DNA of 64,000 bases from Thermoanaerobaculia bacterium (GTDB lineage: Bacteria > Acidobacteriota > Thermoanaerobaculia > Multivoradales > J023). Position numbers and translations under genes: made by a program. The stretch spans positions 1 through 64,000 of the forward strand of contig JALCBJ010000015.1 of the NCBI GenBank assembly GCA_028066595.1, written 5' to 3'. The notes under the pieces were generated by a model. That model did not search any database. It was not told the origin of the DNA and was given only the letters and a program-made list of their open reading frames with translations. The first letter of the stretch is position 1. Each line of letters starts with the position of its first letter. This document shows, in pieces, positions 1 to 8,592 of the stretch.

Positions 1-2
1 CA

Positions 3-965
3 CTAGACGCGGATACCGTGGATGAAGGGGTCGGCGGGATCGTAGTGAAGAGTCGATTCGGCAGTGATGAACGCACGTCCGCGGATGGTCGGCAGGACGC
101 CGTGGATGCCGTCCCGCTCCGCCTGAACGATGGCGCCGTCGAAGGCGGAACCGATGACGCTCTCCTGACACCAGGTCATGCCCTCCTGGAGCTTGCCGTC
201 GGCGGCCAGACAGGCCAACTTGGCGCTGGTGCCCGTGCCGCACGGAGAGCGGTCGTACTCCCCTCCCGGGCATAACACGAAGTTGCGCCCGTCGCCGCCC
301 GATTTCGGAGCGCCGTTCACTTCCACGTGATCGATCGCGCCACCGTCGGCGCCGACGAGACCGGCCCGTTCGAAGCTGCGCCGAACGTCCCAGCAGAAGT
401 CGGTGAGCGCAGTGAGATGGCTGAGCTCCAGCTCGATACCGTCCGGAAGATAGCGCTCGTCCACAAGGAAGAACCAGTTGCCTCCCCAAGCCACGTCACC
501 CGCGATGGAGCCGTGGCGCTCGGTCTCGACTTCGACTGCGGCGCGGTGGCGGTAGCTGAAGACGTTGTCCAGTGACACTGTGCCGTCTTCGTGGAGCAGC
601 ACCTCCACGTCTCCTTCGGGTGACTCGAGACGATGACGTCCCGGTGCGATACGTCCGAGGTGCTGCAACGTCGCGACGACACCGAGCGTGCCGTGGCCGC
701 ACATGCGCAGGCAACCCACGTTGTTGAAGAACAACATTTGGCCCAGCGCTTCGTCGTCTGCTGGCGGAAGCAGCAGGGCGCCCACCATGGCGTCGAACCC
801 CCGCGGCTCGTTCACCACCGCAGAGCGAAACGAGTCATGATGCTGTTTGAAGACCTCCAAGCGGTCGGCGGCCGACGGCGACGGGCCGAGATCCGGCGCC
901 CCGTCGATCACCACGCGCGTGGGCTCGCCTTCGGTATGTGAATCGACGACTCGTACACTGTTCAT
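3..965 (-). CDS. 4-hydroxyproline 2-epimerase (proline racemase family)
   Basis: Cofactor-independent epimerase of the proline racemase family, 320 residues. Both catalytic cysteines are present: Cys89 in MCGHGTLG and Cys242 in DRSPCGTGTSAK. Two cysteines point to racemase/epimerase chemistry rather than the Cys/Thr trans-3-hydroxyproline dehydratase branch. The likely reaction is trans-4-hydroxy-L-proline to cis-4-hydroxy-D-proline in the cytoplasm, the first step of hydroxyproline catabolism; proline racemase itself cannot be excluded by eye. The open frame extends 54 codons upstream, but homology begins at MNSVRVVDSHTEGEP and the ATG at 965 has an AGAAAG sequence just upstream, so I chose it. 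It follows glgA on the same strand after 85 nt. Partner genes of the pathway would lie left of the window. Confidence 0.88.
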   Translation of the reverse strand: MNSVRVVDSHTEGEPTRVVIDGAPDLGPSPSAADRLEVFKQHHDSFRSAVVNEPRGFDAMVGALLLPPADDEALGQMLFFNNVGCLRMCGHGTLGVVATLQHLGRIAPGRHRLESPEGDVEVLLHEDGTVSLDNVFSYRHRAAVEVETERHGSIAGDVAWGGNWFFLVDERYLPDGIELELSHLTALTDFCWDVRRSFERAGLVGADGGAIDHVEVNGAPKSGGDGRNFVLCPGGEYDRSPCGTGTSAKLACLAADGKLQEGMTWCQESVIGSAFDGAIVQAERDGIHGVLPTIRGRAFITAESTLHYDPADPFIHGIRV

Positions 966-1050
966 CTTTCTCGCTCCGGAAGAGGCCGCTGGTGTTCTCG
1001 CATCGCGTCGCATCGAATCGCGCCGCGATCGTCCACAGACGGCCGTGGGT

Positions 1051-2520
1051 TCAAGCCACCATCGATCGATACAGGTCTTCGTACTCCACGACACGTCGAT
1101 CCCACGAGTAGTCGGCCCGCATGCCATTGGCCCGTAGCGTATTCCAGCTGTCTCGATCCTTCCAGGTGGTGAGGGCCGCTTTCAGTCCCCAGGTCAGGCC
1201 GGCAGCCGAGAAGTGGTCGAAGACGAAGCCGTTGCCGTCTCCCGTTTCGGGGTTCCAGAGCTGTACCGTGTCGGCCAAGCCACCTGTCCTGCGTACGATG
1301 GGAACGGTGCCGTATTTGAGGCTGTACATCTGATTCAAACCGCAGGGCTCGAACCGCGACGGCATGAGAAAGATGTCGGCTCCCGCCTCTACGCGATGTG
1401 CCAGTGGCTCGTTGTATCCCTGCCAGTAGAAGACCTTGTGCGGAAAAGTGCGTTGCAGCCAGTGAAAATGGTCTTGCAGACGATCCTCGCCCGAACCCAC
1501 GACGACGAGCCGGAGGTCGAGAAAACGCAGAGCCTCGGTGAGAGGATCGAAGGTCAGCTCGAATCCCTTCTGGGCCGTCAGGCGCGACACGATGCCCAGT
1601 ACCGGCGCACGCGGATCAAAGGGTAGACCCGTTTCCTCCATCAGGGCCCGCTTGCAGGCGGCCTTCCCCTCTGCCACGTCGTCGGGTCCGTAGTTCTTCG
1701 CGATATGAGGATCGGTCTCCGGATTCCAGACCGCGTAGTCTGCGCCGTTGACGATGCCGGTCACGGACTCCGCGCGGGCTCGCAGCAGAGGGTCGAGGCC
1801 CTCGCCGAATGCCTCGGTCTGGATCTCTCGGGCGTAGGTGCGGCTCACGGTGGCCACCACGTCTGCGTAGAGGATTCCGGTCTTGAGAAAGTTGACCAGT
1901 CCGGCACCTAGATCATCCTGGTACAGCTTGTGACTGTATTCCGACAGGCCTAGATTCTGCACGACATCGGCTGGGAACTTCCCCTGATAGGCGATGTTGT
2001 GGATCGTGAGAACGGTCTTCGTCTTGCCGAATCGCTCTGTGTCCCAGGCATAGAGAGTTCGGAGGTACAGAGGCAGGAGCGCCGTGTGCCAATCGTTGGC
2101 ATGGACCAAGCTGGGGCTCCAGCCCATGCGCTGGCAGCACTCCAGTACGGCGCGGGAGAAAAGCGCGAAACGCAAGTGCTCGTCCCAGTCGCCGGTGTAG
2201 ATGCCGGGACGGTCGAAAAGCTGTGGGCATCCGATGAGATAGAGATCCACAGAGCCCTGGGAGTGGGGAAGCTTGGTGGTGAAGACGCTGAAATGGAACC
2301 TGTGGTCACCCAATTCGATCGGTACGTGATGCAGGAAATCCACCGGCATTACTTCATGGCCGGAGAGGTCGGTCTGAGCGTGGAGCGGCATGAAGACACG
2401 CACATCGTGGCCCAACTGGCCGAGCCGTGCCGGCAGCGCCGCCGATACGTCGGCCAAACCGCCGGTCTTGGCAAACGGAGCCACTTCCGAAGCCGCGAAG
2501 CAGATGCGAAGGGGTTCCAT
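1051..2520 (-). CDS. glgA: Glycogen synthase (ADP-glucose type)
   Basis: GT5-family glycogen synthase of 489 residues, a normal length. It transfers glucose from ADP-glucose to the non-reducing end of a growing alpha-1,4-glucan in the cytoplasm. The ADP-glucose-binding KTGGLADV motif is at residues 18-25, HANDWHTALLPLYL in the N-terminal Rossmann domain, and the C-terminal donor site carries PSRFEPCGLNQMYSLKYGT followed by RRTGGLADTV. It lies 35 nt downstream of glgC, which makes its substrate, so the two form a glgC-glgA operon. The long N-terminal match makes the ATG at 2520 secure. No branching or debranching enzyme gene is in the window. Confidence 0.95.
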   Translation of the reverse strand: MEPLRICFAASEVAPFAKTGGLADVSAALPARLGQLGHDVRVFMPLHAQTDLSGHEVMPVDFLHHVPIELGDHRFHFSVFTTKLPHSQGSVDLYLIGCPQLFDRPGIYTGDWDEHLRFALFSRAVLECCQRMGWSPSLVHANDWHTALLPLYLRTLYAWDTERFGKTKTVLTIHNIAYQGKFPADVVQNLGLSEYSHKLYQDDLGAGLVNFLKTGILYADVVATVSRTYAREIQTEAFGEGLDPLLRARAESVTGIVNGADYAVWNPETDPHIAKNYGPDDVAEGKAACKRALMEETGLPFDPRAPVLGIVSRLTAQKGFELTFDPLTEALRFLDLRLVVVGSGEDRLQDHFHWLQRTFPHKVFYWQGYNEPLAHRVEAGADIFLMPSRFEPCGLNQMYSLKYGTVPIVRRTGGLADTVQLWNPETGDGNGFVFDHFSAAGLTWGLKAALTTWKDRDSWNTLRANGMRADYSWDRRVVEYEDLYRSMVA

Positions 2521-2555
2521 TCAGACCCTTGGCGGCGACGGGAGCGCGGTCCGCA

Positions 2556-3827
2556 TCAGATCACCGTCCCGGGTTGTACCGTCGCCTGGGCGGGTATCAC
2601 GATGATGCCGCCGCGAATGAAATAGTTGCCGGCGGGGTCGTCGTGTACCTGGACGTTCGATGTGTTCAGCAAACGACAGCCATCGCCCATGCGGGCGCCC
2701 GAATCGACGATCGCACGACGGATATGACAATCCCGGCCGATACCGAAAGGTACCTCATCGACGTCGTTGGTCGACTGGTCGAAGCTCGTACCCATGACCA
2801 CGCAGTCCTCCAGGACCGTCCCACGCCGCACCATCGAGCGGATGCCGATCACCGAACGCGTGATCCTGGCGCCGCGTAGGATGCTGCCTTCACACAGAAC
2901 GGACTGCTCCACTTCACAATTTCGGATCTTCACTCCGGGAAGAAAGCGCGGGTGAGTGTAGATCGGGTAGTCGCGGTGGTACAGGTTGAGAGGCGGATCG
3001 GAATGGGTGAGCTCGATGTTGGCTTCGTGAAAGGCCGGGATGGTTCCGATGTCGCGCCAGTATCCGCTGTAGAGAAAAGCGAAGACGTCCATTTTGCCGA
3101 TCGAGGAAGGGATGATCTCCCTACCGAAATCGGTCTTCGACGCGTCCTCGAGTAAGGCGGTTTTCAGCGGTCCGGATCGGAATACGTAGATACCCATCGA
3201 GGCCAAGAGAGTTCCCGGCTCGGCTTCCAGCCCGAGCTCGTCGATCATCGGCTTGTCGAGGGTCAAACGGTCGAGGACCACCGGATCCGTCGGCTTCTCG
3301 ACGAATTCGACGATGCGCCCTTTTCGGTCGACGCGCATGATTCCCAGCTGTGACGCCTGCTCACGCGGCACCGGCTTGACGGCGATGGTGAGATCGGCAT
3401 CGTGATCGCGGTGAGCCTGGACGAACTGCGCCATGCGCATGGCGTAGAGCTGGTCACCGGAGAGCACCAGGATGTCGCGCGGGTTGCCGTGAGTCAGCCG
3501 GCCCAGGTTCTGCCGCACGGCATCGGCGGTTCCCTGGTACCACTCGGTGTTGCTCAGATTCTGCTCCGCCGCGAGAATGTTGACGAAGCCCTTCGAGAAC
3601 ATGTCGAACCGATAGGTCTGCGCGATGTGGCGGTGGAGACTCGCGCTGTTGAACTGCGTCAGGACATAGATCTGCTCGATCTCCGCGTGCAGGCTGTTGG
3701 AGATCGGAACGTCGATCAGTCGAAATTTGCCCGCCACGGGGACGGCGGGTTTCGACCGGTGCGCGGTCAATGGCCACAGGCGGCTACCCTGTCCGCCACC
3801 GAGAATGGCGGTGATCACGTTCTTCAA
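2556..3827 (-). CDS. glgC: Glucose-1-phosphate adenylyltransferase (ADP-glucose pyrophosphorylase)
   Basis: Makes ADP-glucose and pyrophosphate from glucose-1-phosphate and ATP, the committed and usually allosterically controlled step of bacterial glycogen synthesis. The protein has 423 residues. The nucleotidyltransferase signature GGGQGSRLWPLTAHRSKPAV lies at residues 10-29, followed by GKFRLIDVPISN, the substrate-binding LSGDQLYAM and FVEKPTDP, and YWRDIGTI. The C-terminal third has the hexapeptide-repeat left-handed beta-helix typical of GlgC. It is the first gene of a leftward operon with glgA. The 170-nt gap to the divergent ATP-grasp gene at 3998 should hold both promoters. Confidence 0.95.
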   Translation of the reverse strand: MKNVITAILGGGQGSRLWPLTAHRSKPAVPVAGKFRLIDVPISNSLHAEIEQIYVLTQFNSASLHRHIAQTYRFDMFSKGFVNILAAEQNLSNTEWYQGTADAVRQNLGRLTHGNPRDILVLSGDQLYAMRMAQFVQAHRDHDADLTIAVKPVPREQASQLGIMRVDRKGRIVEFVEKPTDPVVLDRLTLDKPMIDELGLEAEPGTLLASMGIYVFRSGPLKTALLEDASKTDFGREIIPSSIGKMDVFAFLYSGYWRDIGTIPAFHEANIELTHSDPPLNLYHRDYPIYTHPRFLPGVKIRNCEVEQSVLCEGSILRGARITRSVIGIRSMVRRGTVLEDCVVMGTSFDQSTNDVDEVPFGIGRDCHIRRAIVDSGARMGDGCRLLNTSNVQVHDDPAGNYFIRGGIIVIPAQATVQPGTVI

Positions 3828-3997
3828 GTCGGGCGGACCTCGCGTAGGATGATCGTGGGTGCGGCGTTCGGAGGAGTCGTGCGAGAGGCATCTTACCGAG
3901 CGCCGGTGGCGTCCACCAGAGGCCCGGGTCCGAGTTTCGGTGCGAGTTTCCGGGCTCGCTCACCCCCAGAGTTCGTCAAGCGACCCAGGTATCCGTC

Positions 3998-5218
3998 ATG
4001 AAGCGTGTTCTGTTCTTCTCCCCAGCCTTTCCGGCCGAGATGCCCTACTTCTGCCGTGGGCTTGCCCGGGTGGGTGCGCAGGTCATCGGCCTGGGCGACC
4101 AGCCCGTGCCAGCGTTGCCCGACGTCTCGCGACACGCTCTCGCAGACTATCTGCAGGTTCCCAACATGTTCCACGAGGACGGAGTGGTACACGCGGTTCG
4201 CGACTACGCGCGGCGGGTGCGTATCGACCAGGTGGAGTGCCTTTGGGAGCCCGGCATGTTGCTGGCCGCCCGCCTGCGCGAAGAGCTGGGGCTCCCGGGC
4301 ATGACAGTGGAGGAAACCGTGCCGTTTCGTGACAAGTGGGTGATGAAAGAGGCTCTCGATGCCGCAGGAATCCGTACTCCTCGGCATCGTCGGGCGAGCG
4401 GCGGCGACGAGATCCGTCAGGCAGCCGCAGAGGTCGGCTTCCCACTGTGTGTCAAGCCGATTGCCGGCGCTGGCTCTGCGGACACCTTCCGGGTCGACGA
4501 CGAAGGACGTTTGGAAGAGGTCCTCTTGCTGACGCGGCACGTGCCGGAGGTCAGCGTCGAGGAGTGGATCGAGGGTGAGGAGTACACTTTCGACACGATT
4601 TGTTCGGCAGGCGAAATTCACTTCCACAACGTGTCGTGGTACCGGCCCCGTCCGCTGGACCAGCGCACACGGGAGTGGATCTCACCTCAGACGATTTCCC
4701 TACGCGACACCACCGGGGACCGTCTGGCTCCCGGCATCGAGATGGGGCGTGCGGTCCACGAGGCTTTGGGATTCCAGACCGGCTTCACTCATATGGAGTG
4801 GTTCCTGAAAGACGACGGGGAAGCAGTTTTCGGTGAGATCGGCGCCCGGCCTCCAGGCGCTCGTTCCGTCGACATCATGAACTACTCCTGCGACACATGT
4901 GTGTTCACAGGCTGGGCGGAAGCAGCCGTGCTCGGCAGTTTCAGCCAAGACGTGGGACGCAAATACAACGCTGCCGTCATCTTCAAGCGCGCGCAGGGCC
5001 AGGGCCGGATCCGCCGTGTGGATGGTCTGGAAACCCTGCAGGCCGAGTTCGGCGCCTGGATCAATCACATCGACCTGCTACCGGTGGGGGCGCATCGACG
5101 CAACTGGAAGGCGACGCTGATCTCCGATGGATTCGTCATGCTGCGTCATCCGGATCTCGACACCTGCCTTCGCATGGCCGATCGGATCGGTACGGATCTG
5201 AAGCTCTACGCGGCCTGA
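3998..5218 (+). CDS. ATP-grasp domain protein (carboxylate-amine ligase type)
   Basis: A 406-residue ATP-grasp enzyme, by family an ATP-dependent ligase that activates a carboxylate as an acyl-phosphate. The N-terminal pre-ATP-grasp Rossmann part (residues 1-105) begins MKRVLFFSPAFPAEMPYF. The ATP-binding domain contains FRDKWVMKEALDAAGI at about 110-125, FPLCVKPIAGAGS, SVEEWIEGEEYTFDT, and the metal-binding region FGEIGARPPGARS. The arrangement resembles PurK-, BacD- and carbamoyl-phosphate-synthase-like proteins, but the substrate cannot be told from the sequence. It stands alone between divergent glgC and the convergent cupin gene. A link to glycogen metabolism is not supported beyond adjacency. 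Confidence 0.82.
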   Translation: MKRVLFFSPAFPAEMPYFCRGLARVGAQVIGLGDQPVPALPDVSRHALADYLQVPNMFHEDGVVHAVRDYARRVRIDQVECLWEPGMLLAARLREELGLPGMTVEETVPFRDKWVMKEALDAAGIRTPRHRRASGGDEIRQAAAEVGFPLCVKPIAGAGSADTFRVDDEGRLEEVLLLTRHVPEVSVEEWIEGEEYTFDTICSAGEIHFHNVSWYRPRPLDQRTREWISPQTISLRDTTGDRLAPGIEMGRAVHEALGFQTGFTHMEWFLKDDGEAVFGEIGARPPGARSVDIMNYSCDTCVFTGWAEAAVLGSFSQDVGRKYNAAVIFKRAQGQGRIRRVDGLETLQAEFGAWINHIDLLPVGAHRRNWKATLISDGFVMLRHPDLDTCLRMADRIGTDLKLYAA

Positions 5219-5228
5219 GCAGCCGACC

Positions 5229-5247
5229 CTCGGATCTCAGATCCGAG
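5229..5247. terminator. Hairpin between convergent genes
   Basis: CTCGGAT at 5229-5235 and ATCCGAG at 5241-5247 form a 7-bp stem with a 5-base loop, in the gap between the stops of the ATP-grasp gene (5218) and the cupin gene (5237). It could end transcription from both sides, but only a CTT follows it on the plus strand and there is no real T-tract. Confidence 0.4.
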
Positions 5248-5605
5248 CTTGGTCCTCGACTGCGACTCTTCTCTCGCTGGGGGTCGAGCCCGTATGGGTG
5301 GTGGCCTGAGGTTCGAAGAGCAGCACATGGCATTCTTCGTCGGCTACCGGTAGGTGTTCCACCCCGGCAGGCACGATGAAGAACTGCCCCTCCTCCAGGT
5401 GGACGTCACGATCTCTCAGATGCAGCGTCATGCTTCCCTTCACCACGAGGAAGAGCTCGTCCTCGTGGTCGTGAGCGTGCCAGACGAACTCGCCCTCCAG
5501 TTTGGCCAGTTTGACGTACTGGCCGTTCAGCTCTCCGACGATACGCGGTGACCACAGCTCGTCGAAGAGCGCGAGCTTCTCCTTCAGATCGACTTTTTCC
5601 AACAT
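5237..5605 (-). CDS. Small cupin-domain protein
   Basis: A single-domain cupin of 122 residues. Cupin motif 1 is HAHDHEDELFLVVKGSM (metal-ligand His, His, Glu) and motif 2 is GQFFIVPAGVEHLPVADEE (His). It starts MLEKVDLKEKLALFDELWSPRIVGELNGQ, a pattern common in small cytoplasmic 'cupin domain-containing' proteins that may be metal-dependent mannose-6-phosphate-isomerase-like folds. The start at 5605 is chosen because GAGGAAGGA lies just upstream on the coding strand and cupin homology begins there; the open frame continues to 5917 but the extra part is arginine-rich shadow sequence. Substrate unknown. It is transcribed divergently from the SpoIIE-type phosphatase gene. Confidence 0.85.
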   Translation of the reverse strand: MLEKVDLKEKLALFDELWSPRIVGELNGQYVKLAKLEGEFVWHAHDHEDELFLVVKGSMTLHLRDRDVHLEEGQFFIVPAGVEHLPVADEECHVLLFEPQATTHTGSTPSERRVAVEDQARI

Positions 5606-5832
5606 AGGTCCTTCCTCGAGGTCGAGTGCCAACGAGTACGTTCGCGATCCGACGTCGGTTCGTCTCGTTCGTGTAAAGGAACGGTCTCGGTAGGGCTCTT
5701 CCTTAGACTCGTGCCGTTCTGCTGCGTAGTCTCTCAGCGGTCGAATGAAATCTCGTGACGAGCTGGATGATCTGTGCGAGCCCCATCTGTTCCCTCCCGG
5801 ATATCGAGACTTCTCCATGAGCTCGGGACACG

Positions 5833-8187
5833 ATGCGTGAGCTGATCGATCGCGCCGCCTGGTTGATGCTCGCCGTGTTGGGCGGCGTGCTCTTCGTATG
5901 GGCCCTTCCCAGGGCACTGCCCTTGATGCCGGAGACGCCCACCGTTGGCCCGGAGCAGGCAGAGGAGCTCGCCCGTGAAGCCCTGGCCCAGTTCGCCGGC
6001 CCGCTGTCAGAGGGCCTGCGTTCGTCGGTGAGGCTGGAGCACGACTCGGCGCTGGAGCGGCGTTTGATCGGCGATCTCGGTCGCGCGCAGTTGAAGCGTA
6101 TCCGGAGCGAACGGCTGGGTCGTCTCCTCACGTCGTGGCAGGTTCGGCTCGAGGAGCGGGACGGGCGATTGCACCGCGTCCGGGTCACGTTGCGAGGGGA
6201 GATCATGTCTGTGCGCGCGGCGCTCGATGGCGGCGGCACGGTACTGGCCGAGAAAGAGGCGATCCGCGACGCCTACGAGACGCTGGAGCCCTTCGTCGAC
6301 CTTTCCGTCTTCGAATCGGCCTTCGTCGTCCGGAATCAAGGCCGTCCCGATTCCTTGGAAGTCCGCTTCCCGGTGCTTCAGCCGTCGGCGGCGTTGGACG
6401 GTCTGTCCTACGGCATCGGCGTCTACTTCGAAGGCCGTCGGGTAGCCGGTTGGGGCACATGGCTCACGGATACCAGGGCCCACCGCAACGAAACCGATGT
6501 CGATAGCTGGAACGTCCTGCACGTCTCGCGACTGGCGACGATCGGCGTCCTCTTCTTGCTCCTGGCGACCTCGTTCTATCGCTACTACGATGCCGGCAAG
6601 TTGCGCCTCCGCCGGTCGTTGCATCTGGCGGCTCTGGTCGTGGCGGCTGGATTCGTCTGGGCGTGGACCGCCGAAGTATCGGCGGCACGGCCGATGGGCA
6701 TGGCCCTCGTAGTCCTCTTCGTCGCGCTGATGGCGTTTCTGACGTTTCTGACGACCGGCGTCGGCGACGCCGTGGCTCGCGGGCGTTGGCACCATCGCCT
6801 TGCGGCCTTCGAAGCACTGTGCCGAGGAGACTTTCGCAACGCTACGGTAGCGCGCGCTGGACTCCATGGCCTGTGCGGCGGGATCTTCCTCGGTGGTGCC
6901 AGCCTGGCCTTGGCGGTGCCCTTGCGATGGTATGGGGCGGGGCCGCTGGCCGGTCAGGTCTTGGAGCAGTCTTTTCTCGGCACTTGGCCGGGTGTCGCGG
7001 CTCTATCGACCGACATCTTCCTGCGGCTGGTGCCGCACTTGCTGCTGCTCCTCGTCCTGGTGCCGCTCCTCATGCACCGGCTCGGCGCCAACTGGGGTTC
7101 GGTCGCGTCGCTGGTCGCCTCGGCGCTGATGATCACTCCGCCGGTGCAGCCCGTGCCTCTGGCACAGGCGGTTCCGTGGTTACTCGTGGTATCCGCACTG
7201 CCGCTCTTTCTTTTCTTCTACAGCGACCTGCTCGCTTCGGTCGTGGCGGCGGTTCTGGCGCGCATGTTGGTGGTGTCCTGCCCTCTGCTTCTATCCGACA
7301 ACACGTGGATGAATCTGGGCGGTGCGGCGACGCTGGCGCTGGTGATCACAGGGCCTCTGGTGTCGATGCGCTGGCTCGGTTCGGAGCGCTCCTTCACCTA
7401 CCAGTTCGATCCCGTGTCGGACGTGCCGGGGGACGTGTTGCAGCGTATTCGCGAGCGAGAGCGGCAACGGGTTGAGCTGGAAACAGGTCGCCAGATCCAG
7501 GCGGCCATCCTGCCTCAACTGGCCGACGAAGTCCGGGGCGTCGAAGTGGCTCACGCCTTCACTCCGGCGACCGAGATCGGAGGCGACTTCTACCACGTCC
7601 TGCCGCTCGACGACAGTCGACGCCTGGCGGTGGCGCTAGGTGACGTCGCCGGCCATGGGGTCGCGTCCGGGCTCGTGATGTCGGCGGTACGCGGTGCTCT
7701 CGAGGTTCATCTTCACTACGAGCCGGACGTTCCACGAGTGTTCCGCAGCATCAACCGCCTGCTCTATGAAGGTGGCGGGTTGCGAATGCTGACAACGCTC
7801 GCCTACGGAGTCTTGGATCCCGTGTCGGGTGAGCTGACCTTCGCCGGTGCCGGACAGATCTGGTGGATCGTACGAGCGGGTGGTGAGGTGGAGGAGATCC
7901 AGCCGGCCGTCTATCCCTTGGGAGTCCGCGCGGAATGCAGGGTCGAGGTGCGGAGCCTTCGTCTCGGCTCCGGCGATGCTGTCTTTCTCGCCAGCGATGG
8001 CGTTGCCGAGGCATGCAACGAACGAGAGGAACCGTTCGGCTACGATCGCGTGGTCGAGGCCCTGCGCCGCAGCGCGGGAGGCGGGGCGCGGGACATTCTC
8101 GACGCTGTGCGACTCGATGTCGCGGATCATGTGGGTGCCTGTGAAGCCGAGGACGACCGAACGTTCCTGGTCCTGAAGCTGCCATAG
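5833..8187 (+). CDS. Membrane-anchored PP2C/SpoIIE-type serine phosphatase
   Basis: A 784-residue protein with a C-terminal SpoIIE/RsbU phosphatase. The N-terminus has a membrane segment at residues 9-30 and a roughly 200-residue extracytoplasmic region. Next comes a hydrophobic core of about eight segments (about 230-525), a short charged linker RERERQRVELETGRQIQ, and the phosphatase from about 555. The metal-binding acidic residues are all there: EIGGDFY, GDVAGHG, LASDGVAEA and EDDRTFLVL. The expected role is dephosphorylating an anti-anti-sigma factor in a partner-switch pathway in response to an envelope signal. No STAS or anti-sigma kinase gene lies nearby, so its partner must be elsewhere. 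A strong hairpin follows the gene. Confidence 0.88.
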   Translation: MRELIDRAAWLMLAVLGGVLFVWALPRALPLMPETPTVGPEQAEELAREALAQFAGPLSEGLRSSVRLEHDSALERRLIGDLGRAQLKRIRSERLGRLLTSWQVRLEERDGRLHRVRVTLRGEIMSVRAALDGGGTVLAEKEAIRDAYETLEPFVDLSVFESAFVVRNQGRPDSLEVRFPVLQPSAALDGLSYGIGVYFEGRRVAGWGTWLTDTRAHRNETDVDSWNVLHVSRLATIGVLFLLLATSFYRYYDAGKLRLRRSLHLAALVVAAGFVWAWTAEVSAARPMGMALVVLFVALMAFLTFLTTGVGDAVARGRWHHRLAAFEALCRGDFRNATVARAGLHGLCGGIFLGGASLALAVPLRWYGAGPLAGQVLEQSFLGTWPGVAALSTDIFLRLVPHLLLLLVLVPLLMHRLGANWGSVASLVASALMITPPVQPVPLAQAVPWLLVVSALPLFLFFYSDLLASVVAAVLARMLVVSCPLLLSDNTWMNLGGAATLALVITGPLVSMRWLGSERSFTYQFDPVSDVPGDVLQRIRERERQRVELETGRQIQAAILPQLADEVRGVEVAHAFTPATEIGGDFYHVLPLDDSRRLAVALGDVAGHGVASGLVMSAVRGALEVHLHYEPDVPRVFRSINRLLYEGGGLRMLTTLAYGVLDPVSGELTFAGAGQIWWIVRAGGEVEEIQPAVYPLGVRAECRVEVRSLRLGSGDAVFLASDGVAEACNEREEPFGYDRVVEALRRSAGGGARDILDAVRLDVADHVGACEAEDDRTFLVLKLP

Positions 8188-8592
8188 CTGTTGAGGCTGC
8201 TGCCGGTCCCACCGGATCGACCTCTCGCCGGCACGCGCCAGGGAGGGGCGGTGCCGGCGAGAGGTTGGTCGTATCGTTCCTCTCGCGTGTGGTCTTGGGC
8301 CGTCGCTCTGGATAAAAGCAAGGTCGATGCCAACCTGTGGAAGCCGATTCCTGCGCCGGAACAGCCTCTCGGTGACGCTGTGGGCGGCAGAAACCACCGA
8401 CGACACTGCGGTTTCTGCACTCGTTGGTGCGAAGCTTGCCGGGTTCGACGTTCTGGCCCTCGCCGTGGCCTTGCGACGAGAGATCTCTGCTTCGCGGCGG
8501 CAAGAGCTACCCCGACGTCGAAGTGGCGTATACGGACTGCGTGATCGGTGCCCTCCGTAGCCACCGCTCCGGTTGGCTAAACTGCAGGAACC
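8188..8592. other. 405-nt gap, mostly without recognised content
   Basis: No credible coding frame on either strand: the open frames here are arginine- and proline-rich and lack ribosome sites. Near the left end lies the strong hairpin annotated separately. The right end carries the GCAGGAA ribosome site for the DUF1611 gene and probably its promoter. I see nothing else definite. Confidence 0.6.
8221..8264 (+). terminator. Long hairpin downstream of the SpoIIE-type gene
   Basis: CCTCTCGCCGGCAC at 8221-8234 pairs perfectly with GTGCCGGCGAGAGG at 8251-8264 (14 bp). Inside, after one unpaired base, CGCC at 8236-8239 pairs with GGCG at 8247-8250, leaving a 7-base loop. It starts 33 nt after the phosphatase stop codon. 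The sequence after it is only mildly T-rich, so it is a probable rather than a canonical intrinsic terminator; it could also protect the 3' end of the message. Confidence 0.65.

Noticed and set aside
3402-4001. A 199-codon plus-strand frame antisense to glgC
   Set aside because: It overlaps the strongly supported glgC and has no homology or ribosome site.
8191-8564. Short frames on both strands in the gap after the SpoIIE-type gene
   Set aside because: Compositions are arginine- and proline-rich, no ribosome sites, and the region contains a long hairpin.
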